The notes under the pieces were generated by a model. It was not told the DNA's origin. It ran no database searches and worked only from the letters and a program-made list of their open reading frames with translations. Positions 1 to 15,404 of a stretch of 64,000 nucleotides of DNA are shown here, one piece after another; the stretch's first letter is position 1, and each line of letters begins with the position of its first letter. The position numbers and the translations under genes are program-made. Source of the DNA: Cacajao melanocephalus (taxonomy: Eukaryota > Chordata > Mammalia > Primates > Pitheciidae); the NCBI GenBank assembly GCA_963573385.1, contig CAUYLG010038402.1, positions 1-64,000 of the forward strand. The letters are read 5' to 3'.

Positions 1-518
<518 letters not shown>

Positions 519-524
519 TGATCA

Positions 525-740
525 TGAGGTACATGCTGAGCTCCTGGCGTGCTTTATATATAAGCTCATTTAATGCTCCCAGCAGCCTGGGAGGTGATAT
601 CGCCCCCATTATGGAGAAGAGAAACCTGAGGCACAGAGGTGACATTCATTTTCCCAAGGTCAGACAGCTAAAAAGTGGCAGAGCTGGAGCCCAGTCTAAG
701 CTGGCTGCCCTCAGAGTCCAGGAGTTTGACACTGGGCTGT
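525..740 (+). mobile_element. MIR remnant
   Basis: Diagnostic core ACCTGAGGCACAGAGGTGAC and AAGGTCAGACAGCTAAAAAG after a typical ATTTAATGCTCCCAGCA segment. Confidence 0.6.
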
Positions 741-785
741 CCCATCGACGGTGGCCATAATTATTATTTCTTTCTGTTTTTAATT

Positions 786-1078
786 TTTTTTTTTTTTGAG
801 ACAGAGTTTCACTCTTGTTGCCCAGACTGGACAGCAGTGGTACCATCTTGGCTCACTGCAACCTCGCCTCTTGGATTCAATTAATTCTCCTGCCTCAGCC
901 TCCCGAGTAGCTGGAATTACAGGCATTCGACCCCATACCTGGCTAATTTTGTATTTTTAGTAGAGACGGGGTTTCACCATGTTGGTCAGGCTGGTCTCAA
1001 ACTCCCGACCTCAGGTGATTCATCTGTCTCAGCCTCCCAGAGTGCTAAGATTATAGACGTGAGCCACCACTCCCGGCC
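786..1078 (-). mobile_element. Alu
   Basis: Inverted dimeric Alu from poly-T/GAGACAGAG to GAGCCACCACTCCCGGCC. Confidence 0.92.
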
Positions 1079-1079
1079 T

Positions 1080-1222
1080 AAATTTTTATTTTTATGGATT
1101 TAGGAGGTACAAGTGTGTTTTTGTGACATGCATATATTGCCTGGGCTTTCAGTTTAACAATCACCCAAATAACATACACAGTTCCCAGTAGGTAATTTCT
1201 CATCCTTCAATCCCCTCCCACC
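1080..1222 (-). mobile_element. L1 3' end fragment (antisense)
   Basis: TTTAGGAGGTACAAGTG...CAATCCCCTCCCACC follows the antisense 3'UTR pattern of LINE-1. Confidence 0.6.
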
Positions 1223-1235
1223 TGATTATTATTAA

Positions 1236-1363
1236 TTTTTTTGAGACAGGGGTCTTGCTGTGTTGCCCAGGCTGGTCTCCAACTCCTAACCTCAAACAAT
1301 CCTCCTGCCTCAGCCTCCCAAGAAGTAGCTGGGATTTCAGGCATGAGCTACCATGCTTAGCTG
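1236..1363 (-). mobile_element. Monomeric Alu (FLAM/FRAM type)
   Basis: A single inverted arm from TTGAGACAGGGG to GAGCTACCATGC. Confidence 0.7.
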
Positions 1364-1409
1364 TGGTTTCTGATTTTTCAGCAAGAGTTAGCCCTCCCCT
1401 TGAAAAGAG

Positions 1410-1488
1410 AAGGTCGTGAGTTCAAGACCAGCCTGATCAACATAGAGAAACCTCATCTCTACTAAAAATACAATAAAAAGAAAATAGC
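1410..1488 (+). mobile_element. Alu fragment
   Basis: GAGTTCAAGACCAGCCTGATCAACATAG to CTCTACTAAAAATACAA only. Confidence 0.7.
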
Positions 1489-1675
1489 TGAACACCGATT
1501 GTGTACCACACACTGAGTACACCAAGCTCCTACACCCCTGGCACTGGAAAACTGGGATTGTCATTTCCATTTTCCTGATAAAGAAGTGGAGACTCTGCAG
1601 AGTGAATAGGTCACAGCATGTGTAAAGAACAGAGTCCAGCACCCAGCTCTGTCTGATGCCAAAGGCCAGGGGTTT
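1489..1675 (+). mobile_element. MIR remnant
   Basis: MIR-like order: ...TGTGTACCACACACTGAG..., CATTTTCCTGATAAAGAAGTGGAGACT, then a GGTCACAG-type end. Confidence 0.5.
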
Positions 1676-1937
1676 TCCACCACACCCCCAAGCCATCTTC
1701 CCAGGGGATGCCGCCTCCCCAGAAGGCCAGGGCACATACTGGAATTTCTTCAGAGAGGACTTTGGATCCCTGGACCTTGGACCCTCATAGAGATCCTTTC
1801 TCAGGGCTGCGTGCTAGGGAGCCCTGAGAACCAAATACTTCCCAGCATTTGACAGGTGACACAGTGGGTCCATAGACAGTGTCACAGGTGGCTCTCATGA
1901 TGGTCAAAAGCCAGTTTTGGGGTTTTCTTGTTTGTTT

Positions 1938-2364
<427 letters not shown>

Positions 2365-2393
2365 ATAATTTTTTTAGTTCTAAGAAATACACT

Positions 2394-2689
<296 letters not shown>

Positions 2690-2819
2690 CACCAAAATGT
2701 TAATAGTGGTTGTAGAAGCTGGAATTATAGAGTTAAATGTTGTACAATAGCCATGCATTATTTTCATAACTGGTAAATAGAGAATATAATATTTTAAAAT
2801 TTATTTAAATGTCAAGGAT

Positions 2820-3141
<322 letters not shown>

Positions 3142-3338
3142 GCAAGGATGATGATGATAATAGACCCAGGGAATATCATTAAGTGAACGAGAAATTATCT
3201 TTATTCCTCACTTTTAAGATGGGAAAACTAAGGCCTTAGGAAGATAAGCAAGTGTTTGCTGAATTGGGCTGAAGGAGATCTCCAATCACTCAATAGCAAC
3301 CACCACCTTCCCAGGCGGCTATCAAAGTTACCTCGATG

Positions 3339-3644
<306 letters not shown>

Positions 3645-3919
3645 CTACGGTGCTGCTGAGCTTGTGATTGGCAGAGGCATTCGTTATTCGTTCAAGGTTT
3701 TTTGTTAAAGGACCTGTAAGTATCTACCACTAGGCAGTTCTCACTTTTAGGCTCATTTAAGCCTCCCGGCAGCCCTGCTGTTAACTACCCTTTAGAGCTT
3801 AGAGAGGTGAAGAGGCAGGGGCCAGGTCCTAAAGAAAGGCACACTGTCTCCATTATACGGAGAGCCTGGGCGTACATCCCTGCAACCCCCAACCCCCGCG
3901 CTCAGCTCGTCTGGCGCTG

Positions 3920-4100
3920 CTGGCCCCTGCTGAGTAATCTTTTCTTAAGCCAAGTGGCTCTATTTTTTCTGCTGAGTCACGGTCCCGAGGTCCATTTTCG
4001 CTGAGTCACCACCCCGATCTGTTTTCGCTGAGTCACGGTCCCGAGGTCTATTTTCGCTGAGTCACGGTCTGGAGATCTGTTTTCGTTGAGTTCCAGCTGC
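3920..4100 (+). promoter_or_regulatory. HMOX1: HMOX1 distal enhancer E2 (ARE/StRE cluster)
   Basis: Six stress-response/MARE-type elements lie within 170 bp: TGCTGAGTAA at 3928, TGCTGAGTCA at 3970, CGCTGAGTCA at 3999, 4026 and 4055, and a degenerate CGTTGAGTTC at 4084. The last five recur every 27-29 bp inside a shared unit (TTTTCGCTGAGTCACGGTCC...). Sites of this kind bind NRF2-small MAF (activation) and BACH1-small MAF (heme-relieved repression), and overlap AP-1 sites. The distance to the HMOX1 start (about 11.6 kb) and the partner cluster at 8.6 kb match the two-enhancer layout known for Hmox1. The stretch is unique sequence between repeats. Assignment to E2 is by motif and context, with no functional data. 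Confidence 0.85.
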
Positions 4101-4642
4101 TCCAGGTTTAATCCCTTGGGGTAAAGTCCGGAATGTCAGGGTGGAGTCTGGAGTCAGGATGTGCCTGGGCGAGCACGTACGCGGCCCGGCCTCGTCTGGG
4201 GCCTGAGTCCCAGGGAAGCCGCAGCAGCTCCTCCACCCTTCCTCTCACTCCTCCTCTAGCCTCTTGCCACTCCCCGCACCCCTGTTTTAGGGAACTTCTA
4301 TCTCCTGACGGCCTGCCACAGGCCAGGCGCTGTGCTGGGGGCTTCACACTTTAAATCGCGGTTGGGCAGGGCGCAGGGGCGCTGCAACCTAAACGTGGGA
4401 GCTACTGAAATGGAGGGGCATCTATAAATTAGCCGGCCTGTCATCTTCAAAAACTTCAAAGGCTGAGGACGCCAAAGAGGCAGTACAACTAAATGCAATG
4501 CACGCTCTTGGGCTGGAGCCTGGTCTAGTAAAACAGCTAAAGAGGAAGTTATCGGGGCAATAGGGGACATTTGAATATAGGCTTTATATTGAAGAAGTTC
4601 AGGATATGCCACCCAAAATGTGCAACTTTGGATTAAGGATCA

Positions 4643-4796
4643 TTATTATTTTGAGATAGGGTCTCACTCTGTCACCCAAGCTGGAGTGCAGAGGCATGAT
4701 CTCGGCTCACTGCAACCTTCACCTCCTGGGTTCAAGCGATTCTCAGCCTCCCTAGTAGCTGGGATTACAGGCGTGCACCACCTTGCCCAGCTCATT
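4643..4796 (-). mobile_element. Alu left part, truncated
   Basis: Inverted sequence from TTTTGAGATAGGGTCTC to CACCACCTTGCCCAGCT. Confidence 0.85.
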
Positions 4797-4814
4797 GATT
4801 AAGGATTATTTTGA

Positions 4815-5106
4815 GCTGGTCAGGTGTTGTGGCACACGCTTGTAGTCCCAGCACTTTGGGACGCCAACGTTGGGGGATTGCTTGAGCTCAGGAGTTCCAG
4901 ACCAGCTTGGGCAACATGATGAAACCTTATCTCTACAAAAAATAGAAAATACAAAAATTTTGCCAGGCATGGTGGTGCGTGGCTTAGTCCCAGCTACTTG
5001 GGAGGCTGAGGCAGGAGGATTGCTTGAGCCCAGGAGGTTGAGGTTGCAGGCCACTCCACTCCAGCCTGGGCAACAGAGTGAGACTCTGTCTCAAAAAAAA
5101 AAAAAT
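4815..5106 (+). mobile_element. Alu
   Basis: GCTGGTCAGGTGTTGTGGC through two arms to poly-A. J-like divergence. Confidence 0.88.
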
Positions 5107-5170
5107 TATTTTGAGGTAAAGGCTCTTAAAAAAAAAAACAAAACCAAAAAAAACGTGTAAGAAGGTTGCT

Positions 5171-5476
5171 CTGGGCCATCCACGGTGGCTCAGGCCTGTA
5201 ATCCCAGCAGTTTGGGAGGCCAAGGTGGGCAGATCACCTGAGGTCGGAGTTCGACACCAGCCTGACCAACATGGAGAAACCCAGTCTCTCCTAAAAATAC
5301 AAAATTAGCCGGGCGTGGTGGCATATGCCTGTAATCCCAGTTACTCAGGAGGCTAAGGGAGGAGAATCGCTTGAATCCAGGAGGCAGAGGTTGCGGAGGT
5401 GAGCCGAGATAATGTCATTGCACTCCAGCCGGGCAACAGCCATACTCCATCTCAAAAAAAAAAAAAAAAAAAAAAA
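5171..5476 (+). mobile_element. Alu
   Basis: GGGCCATCCACGGTGGCTCA to a poly-A of more than 20. Confidence 0.92.
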
Positions 5477-5639
5477 GTTGCTCTGACCTTCTTTTTTTCT
5501 TCCTGAAAGCAGTAGATGAAATTCCATATGGAAGACTTTTCTCGATATGAGGAGAAAATTGGCATTCTTCTCATCCATGGCAGGAAGTTGAAGCCAAAAG
5601 AAATCTGTACAAACAAACCTTGTTAAAGCCAGATCTTTT

Positions 5640-5930
5640 CAGTCTCTTCTCTACCCAGTTAACTACCCTAGCCCACACCCACATGCCTTTACCTTGTCAC
5701 GTTTTCACAGTTTACTACTCTGTGTCCAAATCAGCATGTAAGGGTTTGGCTCTGTTTCCTTGAGTCTTCTTTTCCTTAGGAGGGCTCGCATGTTACATAA
5801 ATGCATGTTAAATAAATGTGTATGCTTTTCTCCGACTAATCTGTCTCAGGTCAGTTTCATTCTCAGGCCCAGGTGAAAATTCTGAAAGGGCAGAGGTAAA
5901 ATTTTGCCTCCTCTACAATATAATGAATTT
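5640..5930 (+). mobile_element. Possible LTR-derived segment
   Basis: An AATAAATGTGTATGCTTTTC signal, then CTAATCTGTCTCAGGTCAG and GAAAGGGCAGAGGTAAAATT, resembles the 3' part of a primate endogenous retroviral LTR. The family is not resolved and no coding part is present. Confidence 0.35.
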
Positions 5931-6012
5931 GTATCAAAGTCAAATTTCTTGATTCTTATAATCATATGGCAGGGACTGCCCTCCAGATATAATACATGCT
6001 AAATAATTTGCG

Positions 6013-6210
6013 GGTAGATGGGCATGGCAGCTCACTCCTGTAATCTCAGCACTCTGAGAGACCAAGGTAGGACAGCCCCTGACATCAGGAGTTGGAGACC
6101 AGCCTGGGCAAAATAGCAAGACCCCATCTCTACTAAAAATAAAAAAAATTATCCTGGTGTGGTGGCGTGAGCCTATAGTCACAGATACTCGAGAGGTGGA
6201 GGCAGAAGGA
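6013..6210 (+). mobile_element. Alu, 3'-truncated
   Basis: From GGGCATGGCAGCTCACTCC to GAGGCAGAAGGATAC, where it runs into an AT microsatellite. Confidence 0.85.
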
Positions 6211-6281
6211 TACATATATATATATATATATATACACACACATATATCTGTTCATATATATTCAAAAATATGCATATATAT
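6211..6281. repeat. (AT)n/(CA)n microsatellite
   Basis: ATAT and ACAC dinucleotides replace the end of the preceding Alu. Confidence 0.85.
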
Positions 6282-6428
6282 CAAGAGAGAATATGACAAA
6301 GCAAACGTGACAAAATGCTAACAAATTATGAATCTGGATGAAGGTATACAGAAATTCTCTGTGCCATTCTCTTCTGGACATTTGAAATTATTTCAGAGAA
6401 GTTTACTTTTTGAGAAAAAGGTAAATAC

Positions 6429-6728
<300 letters not shown>

Positions 6729-6869
6729 TATGAAGAACCTGAAATTCAAAACTCCTGACTGAAATCAAGGTTTGTTGAATGTTAGTAACCCCTGCCCTAC
6801 TGCAGAACCATCCAGAAATTTCTAGATAGGAAAAAGTCTCTGGCTGAATCATGAAAGGGGAACTGGATG

Positions 6870-7340
6870 CCTCTCTGACCAACATAATGGCTATCATTTA
6901 CTATGTGCCTCCTCTGCCAAGCCTCACTATAAGCTATTTTTTTTTTGAGACGGAGTCTTGCTTTATCACCCAGGCGGGAGTGCAGTGGCACGATCTTGGC
7001 TCACTGCAACCTCTGCCTCCAAGGTCCACCACCACATTCAGCTAATTTGTGTATTTTCAGTAGAGACAGGGTTTCACCATATTGGCCAGGCTGGTCTCAA
7101 ACTTCTGGCATTGTGATCTGCCCGCCTCGGCCTCCCAAAGTGCTGGGATTACAGGCGTGAGCCACTGCACCTGGCCTGTGAACTTCTTACATATGTTAAA
7201 CTGATTTAGTCCTCACCACATCCCCTTGAATCAATGCTGTTATTACTCCTCATTTTGTCAGATGAGGAAATAAAAGCTTAGGGGGTTCCAGTGTACACAG
7301 ATGGGAAGTCATGGATCCTGAATTTGACTGCCACCCTTCT
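6870..7340. mobile_element. MIR interrupted by an Alu
   Basis: MIR halves (6870-6935: CATTTACTATGTGCCTCCTC; 7177-7340: GTCAGATGAGGAAATAAAAGC) flank an inverted, internally deleted Alu at 6936-7176. Confidence 0.7.
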
Positions 7341-7572
7341 GCCTAGAGTTTATTGCTTTACCTAGTCTGTACTATACTAACAGTACCTTGATCTGGTTGA
7401 ACCAGGGCATACCAGATCTTGGAGCTATGGTCAGGCTCTGTTTTGGCAAGACTGGCCTGGTAGTCTGCACCCTCCAAAGGCTAGAGTGCCCTCTTGTCTG
7501 GCTGTAGGTCTTTGGTCACCGGGTATGTGCTAATGGAGGCGCGCAATGTTTGGAAAAGATGTCACTCTTCTA

Positions 7573-7621
7573 AGGCCGGACACGGTGGTGCACGCCTGTA
7601 GTCCCAGCACTTTGGAAGGCC
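7573..7621 (+). mobile_element. Alu 5' fragment
   Basis: Only GGCCGGACACGGTGGTGCAC to CAGCACTTTGGAAGGCC. Confidence 0.8.
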
Positions 7622-7911
7622 TTAAAAGTTTCTTAGTACTCCTTGGTAATCTCCTCACTTCAAGTAGGTCACCAATGATCCAATTAGATTCGCTTGCATA
7701 ATTTTCTAAAATTTTCTATAATTCCGTGTACATTATGCATGCGTGTGTGTGTATTGCCTTGGCGAGCTCTCTTATTAGGAACATTCATCTTTTGTTTGTT
7801 TTATGTGTGGCAGACACTTCCTTCCAGTCTGTTGGTAGGGTTTCAACCTTATTTACCGGGTCTCTTGTCATCAGAAGGTTCAGTGTTTTGCAGTTCAGTC
7901 TATGGATTTTT

Positions 7912-8213
7912 TTTTTTTTTTTTTTTTTGAGACACAGTCTTGTTCTTTTGTCCAGGCTGGAGTGCAGTGGTGCAATCTCGAGTCACTGCAACCTCTGTCG
8001 CCCCACTGTCCCCGGGTTCCAGCGATTCTCCTGACTCAGCCTCCCAAGTAGCTGGGATTACAGGAGACTGCCACCACGCCCAGCTTATTTTTAGTAGAGA
8101 TGGGGTTTCACAATGTTGGCAAGGCTGATCTTGAACTCCTGGCCTCAGGTGATCCACCTGCCTCAGCCTCCCAAAGTGCTACGATTACAGGCATGAGCCA
8201 CCACGCTTGGCCT
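7912..8213 (-). mobile_element. Alu with target-site duplication
   Basis: An inverted Alu flanked by AGTCTATGGATTTTT at 7898 and 8214. Confidence 0.93.
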
Positions 8214-8599
8214 AGTCTATGGATTTTTAAAAATGCCTGGGGCTTGTCTTCCTTGCCTTAGAAGGCTGTCTTCCAGCCTGTCACACAGCAGTTAAACTGC
8301 AGATGCTCACTGGTGCCCCTGCCTTGCAGAATCGAGTACGTGTTCTTTTTGGGTCTGTGTGGGGTGTGGGTGTGGTCAGGACACTCTCTGTGACCTTATT
8401 TACTGCAGATGTCCCCTGCTAGAGGATATCTTGGCAGGGTCTCCTTATTCTCTTTAGCTACCATCCAGCTTGGCCAAGAGACCTCCCCATGATTTCCCGC
8501 ACCCCAGGGCCTCACCTTCATTTTTCAGTTAGGAGCTGGGGAGCCACTGACCCGCCCCCTCCCTGCCGCCCAAACCACTTCTGTTTCCTGAGGGCGCCT

Positions 8600-8730
8600 T
8601 GGGAATGCTGAGTCGTGATTTCCTCACTCCCCTCGAGCAGCTGCATTTCTGCTGAGTCATGGTTGGGAGGGAGGACTCACCGAAACAAACGGAAGGCGGA
8701 TTTTGCTGAGTCACTAGTACCGCCTCAGCT
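8600..8730 (+). promoter_or_regulatory. HMOX1: HMOX1 distal enhancer E1 (ARE/StRE cluster)
   Basis: Three stress-response elements are visible: TGCTGAGTCG at 8606, TGCTGAGTCA at 8650 and TGCTGAGTCA at 8704, with spacings of 44 and 54 bp. A GGACTCA AP-1-like variant lies near 8673. Unlike E2 this cluster is not an obvious tandem repeat. It sits about 6.9 kb upstream of the predicted HMOX1 start in unique sequence. The pair of clusters is the hallmark of HMOX1 regulation by NRF2, BACH1 and AP-1. Confidence 0.85.
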
Positions 8731-8981
8731 TCTCTTTGGGCGGGAGGTAAAAGGGCAGATTTAATGGTAGACAAGGAGGCAGTGAAACGTCTAGAAAAAG
8801 GCAGAAGCCTCTTGTTTGTCTTTTCTAAGTCTTTACACATTGTTTGCAAGGCCCTTGTTCCATACATCTGGAAATTAATAGGTCCAAGACGGAGTTGCTG
8901 AGCTTCCCCTCAAACCTCCCGGTTGCTTGGACTGAAAATGGGAGACTCCTTGAGTCCCCTTCTCTCTTACATCTGTTTCTT

Positions 8982-9781
<800 letters not shown>

Positions 9782-10282
9782 TAAAAGCTCCTGTAATTAG
9801 ACTGGTCTCACCCAGAGAAGCTAAGATAACCTCCCTATTTTAAGGTCTGTAACCATAATTACATCTGCCAAGTGTAATTAAGCTATTCCAAGGCAATACA
9901 ACATAGTTACATTGTACAGGTTCAGGTACTAGGGTGTGGGCGTGGAGGGCCTACTCTGCCTACCATGTCCTGTGTTTGGTAAGGATTACACGAGATCATG
10001 CTTGGGAGAGTGCTTGGCTCAGAACAGACCTCAAACAAAGTATCTTTACGACTTCTACACCCATTTTTATCTTCTATGGCCCTGCCTGCTTTGTGGGTCA
10101 GTGTTCCTATTCCCAAGCTTCCTCCATTAGGAACCTGAGCATGTGCGCATGCCTGGTCAAGTAGGCTCCCATCTACTGTCTGCAGCCTTGTACCTCCAGC
10201 ACGCACAGAGCTGGCCTGTTTCAGCTGCCCAAGCGTTTGGCTCTCAAAGGAAAGCAGTGGATTACTGACAGAATAAAGCTTT

Positions 10283-10574
<292 letters not shown>

Positions 10575-10749
10575 CAGAATAAAGCTTTCATGGTGGATGC
10601 CAGACGGCACACTGAGAGATGTATCCTGGGAAAACAGTAGTTGAGGGGAACACCCCAGGATCCTTAGGGTCTCTATCTGTCCTTCCCTGCTTCCCAAAGC
10701 TGAGAGTCTGTTCCAGGTATGAGCAAGACAGGTTTTCAGTAGGGGAGAA

Positions 10750-11260
<511 letters not shown>

Positions 11261-11804
11261 TGGATCTTTCTGTTGCTTGAGGAAAAAGAAGGGGAAGTCA
11301 GGAAGCTGAATCAGCATGCGACAGGGCCACAAGCTCAGCACTGGGACAGCAGAGAGGAGCAGAACATCTCCAGGCTGGCCTCTTCCACCCCCGCCTCTTC
11401 CACCCCAGCAACCCCTGTGTGGGGGGTCTGTTCTAACTAAGTCTGGGGCTCCCAGAGAGCAAGCCCAGACCGGGAGCCGGGAACCCTGGGTCACTGGAGG
11501 TTCTGTTTCCAATGGGGGCATAGCTTGGTCAAGTCCCTTCTGCTTTTGGGGTCTCTGCTCCCCTGTGTTAAATAAAAAGGGCTCAGATCTCATGAGTTTT
11601 ATCCTCTAGGGTCGCTGATTTGACAGACTTTGGATCTACACGTGCCAACTCATCTCCCCTAAACTCCTGCACCCTCTGTGAGAGGGGTTGGGGTGCGGTA
11701 GTCAGGACTGCGGGGGCTGGCTTCAAAGTGCTGTAGTTCGAATTCTGGCTCTACCATTGTTAACTGTGTGACTTGAGAAAATTACTTATCCTCTTTGTCC
11801 CTCA

Positions 11805-12167
<363 letters not shown>

Positions 12168-12309
12168 CTATCATGCACATAAAGTCTCTGCACATAGTAA
12201 ATTCTCAATAAAGCCTGGTTAGAATGACAGTTTGGAATTGTAGCTTGGTTCCAGTCCACTCTATCGGCCCAGCAATATTACAGGCTAACAACATTATTAT
12301 TTTTCCCAG

Positions 12310-12480
12310 AAAGAGACCCTGAAACATCTATTCATTCAGCCTGCATTCAGTAGTAACTGTCTGTGACCTGCCAGGCACTGCTCCCCAGGAGCTGCGGATT
12401 TATAAAACAAAGCGGACGAGATCTCCATCCCTGTGCTTTGCATGCCACTGCTGGGGCTCCGAAAGTGATACCAGGACAAC
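12310..12480 (+). mobile_element. L2-like remnant
   Basis: CATTCAGCCTGCATTCAGTAG followed by TGACCTGCCAGGCACTGCTCC resembles the LINE-2 3' end. Confidence 0.4.
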
Positions 12481-12763
12481 TCTGATGTGATGAGCGGCCT
12501 TAGGCGCTGCCTCAGAGGCAAGGTCCCTCTAATCTTGCTTGTCTTGTACCCCCAACAAGCGCAGGGAGAGACTCTCTCTGGAATTTCCTTATCTGATCAA
12601 GAACACTTCTTCCCAAAAGGAATACAACTGTGTTAAGCCCTTTTTCTGGGAATTTTGTCAAATATCCAGGAAAGATCAACCACCGGAGAAAGAGGCTGGG
12701 AGTCATCACTAGGCCCAGACAGATTTATCTGGTCTTCTGAGGGCAGGTAAGAAATTACCTGGA

Positions 12764-13061
12764 GCTGGGCGTGGTGGCGCATGCCTGTAGTCCCAGCTAC
12801 TCGGGAGGCTGAGGTGGGAGGATCGCTTGAGCCCAGGAGTTCTGGGCTGTAGTACGCTATGCCGATCGGATGTCCCCACTAAGTTTGGCATCAATGTGAT
12901 GACCTCCTGGGAGTGGGGGACCACCAGGTTGCCTAAGGAGGGGTGAACCGGCCCAGGTCGGACACGGAGCAAGTCAAAACTCCCATGCTGATCAGTAGTG
13001 GGATCGCACCTGTGAATAGCCACGGCACTCCAGCCTGGGCAACATAGCAAGACCTGTCTCT
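12764..13061 (+). pseudogene. 7SL RNA (RN7SL) processed pseudogene, full length
   Basis: The Alu-like 5' domain (GCTGGGCGTGGTGGCGC) runs into the 7SL-specific S domain. The S domain is recognised by GGGCTGTAGTACGCTATGCC, GGGGGACCACCAGGTTGCC, TGAACCGGCCCAGGTCGG and CTGATCAGTAGTGGGATCG. The Alu-like 3' domain and an A-rich tail (13062-13083) follow. Imperfect 14-bp flanking repeats AAGAAATTACCTGG (12749) and AAGAGATTTCCTGG (13081) mark L1-mediated retroposition. It is full length with scattered substitutions, so it is probably not an active SRP RNA gene. Confidence 0.95.
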
Positions 13062-13129
13062 AAAAAAAGAAAGAAAAAAAAAGAGATTTCCTGGTGGACG
13101 TTATCTGCATAGGACGACCTTTGTCCCTG

Positions 13130-13500
13130 TGCAGCTCCTCCTCTCACCTCCCTTTACTGTCTGCCTTTCACCACCAGGGCCGTTCTTTCTTTTTAATGAT
13201 TGACCATCTTTCAGAACAGTTGTCTGCATTCCCTGTCTACCTTCTCCCCTATAAAAAAGGCTAGATAGGGTCTGTACTGCCCTGGGTTAAAGGGTCACCT
13301 TTCTTCCGTGATCACTGCATTAAAATACATTCTTGTATGCCTTTTCTCCTATTAACCTGTCTTTTGAAAGAAAAAACAACAAAAACCAAAAAGATAACCT
13401 GGCCTTTGCCAGGTGGTTTTCAGGGAACCTTCAAAGAAGGGGGATTTTTTTCAAGGCCCTTAGCACACCGTTGGGAAAATGATCTTTTCCAATTCACTCA
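13130..13500 (+). mobile_element. Possible LTR-derived segment
   Basis: CTATAAAAAAGGCTAG, CATTAAAATACATTC and TGTATGCCTTTTCTCC-ATTAACCTGTCT resemble an LTR promoter and polyadenylation zone. It is similar to the segment near 5.8 kb. No coding part is present. Confidence 0.35.
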
Positions 13501-13550
13501 GAAGTGCCTCTGGGAGGTAGTGGCCCTATGAGGAAGATTTTTTTCTTCCC

Positions 13551-14205
<655 letters not shown>

Positions 14206-14750
14206 GAAAGCCATCTTTAAAAAAAAAAAATCTTAGAATGAGAATCATGGTATTGGGAAAGGGCTTTATGAATCAACTGGTCCATTTGTTTTGTCCTCTG
14301 CACTCACCCAGTCACCCTATTTCCCCTGAGGCCTAAGCAGTCCACCTCATGTGGAATTGATTCCATAGGTGATTAGCAAGGACCAGGTGTGCTCCGGGCC
14401 CTGAGCAGTCACTGAGTTTAAGTCAGACCTGAATGTGCCTGGAAGAGTGTCCCACACATCCCAGCAGGAAAGCAGTTTTTATGACAGGTGTCCCAGTCCA
14501 GGCAGGTACCAGGTGCTGCCCGAGTGTGGAGGAGGCAGGCAGGGACTCAGTCTCCTCCCTGGGTTTGGACACTGGCTTCCTGCTTTATGTGTGACACCAC
14601 TGCATCCCTCTGAGCCGAGGTTTCCCCATCTGTAAAATGGGAGTGACCTACCCCCACAGGACAGTTGTAGGGACAAACCATGAAAACATGAGTCTCTGTT
14701 TTTTGATAGGAACTCAAAAAACAGATCCTAAATGTACATTTAAAGTGGGT

Positions 14751-15100
<350 letters not shown>

Positions 15101-15250
15101 TTAGGGAGTTGGAGACAGCAGGGTCTGGGTTGCTAAGTCTCCGATGTTGCTCACCAGCTTCTTGCTCTGAGAAGCGCTGCCTCCCAACTTCCTGGAATTT
15201 TCCGTGATACCTGGGGTGCGTAAAGTCCCATGGGGACAGGGAGCAGAAGC

Positions 15251-15270
15251 GGGGGAGGGGGGTGGGGGGT
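15251..15270 (+). promoter_or_regulatory. G-run tract, possible G-quadruplex
   Basis: Runs of 5, 6 and 6 guanines separated by single A or T bases lie about 300 bp upstream of the predicted HMOX1 start and 60 bp from the (GT)n repeat. Splitting a long run gives four G-tracts, enough for an intramolecular quadruplex. The structure is inferred from sequence only. Confidence 0.5.
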
Positions 15271-15329
15271 GCCTCTGGAAGGAGCAAAATCACACCCAGA
15301 GCCTGCAGCTGCTCAGATTTCCTTAAGGG

Positions 15330-15367
15330 GTGTGTGTGTGTGTGTGTGTGTGTGTGTCTGTGTGTGT
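15330..15367 (+). repeat. HMOX1 promoter (GT)n microsatellite
   Basis: A run of 14 GT units (15330-15357) is followed by CT and four more GT units. In human HMOX1 a length-polymorphic (GT)n at this promoter position is associated with inducibility. Here the pure run is short and interrupted. Alternating purine-pyrimidine sequence can adopt Z-DNA. Confidence 0.9.
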
Positions 15368-15404
15368 TTTCTAAAAGTCCCATAGCCAGACTTTATTTCC
15401 CGAG

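Noticed and set aside
12709..13050. 113-aa minus-strand frame
   Set aside because: Antisense of the 7SL pseudogene.
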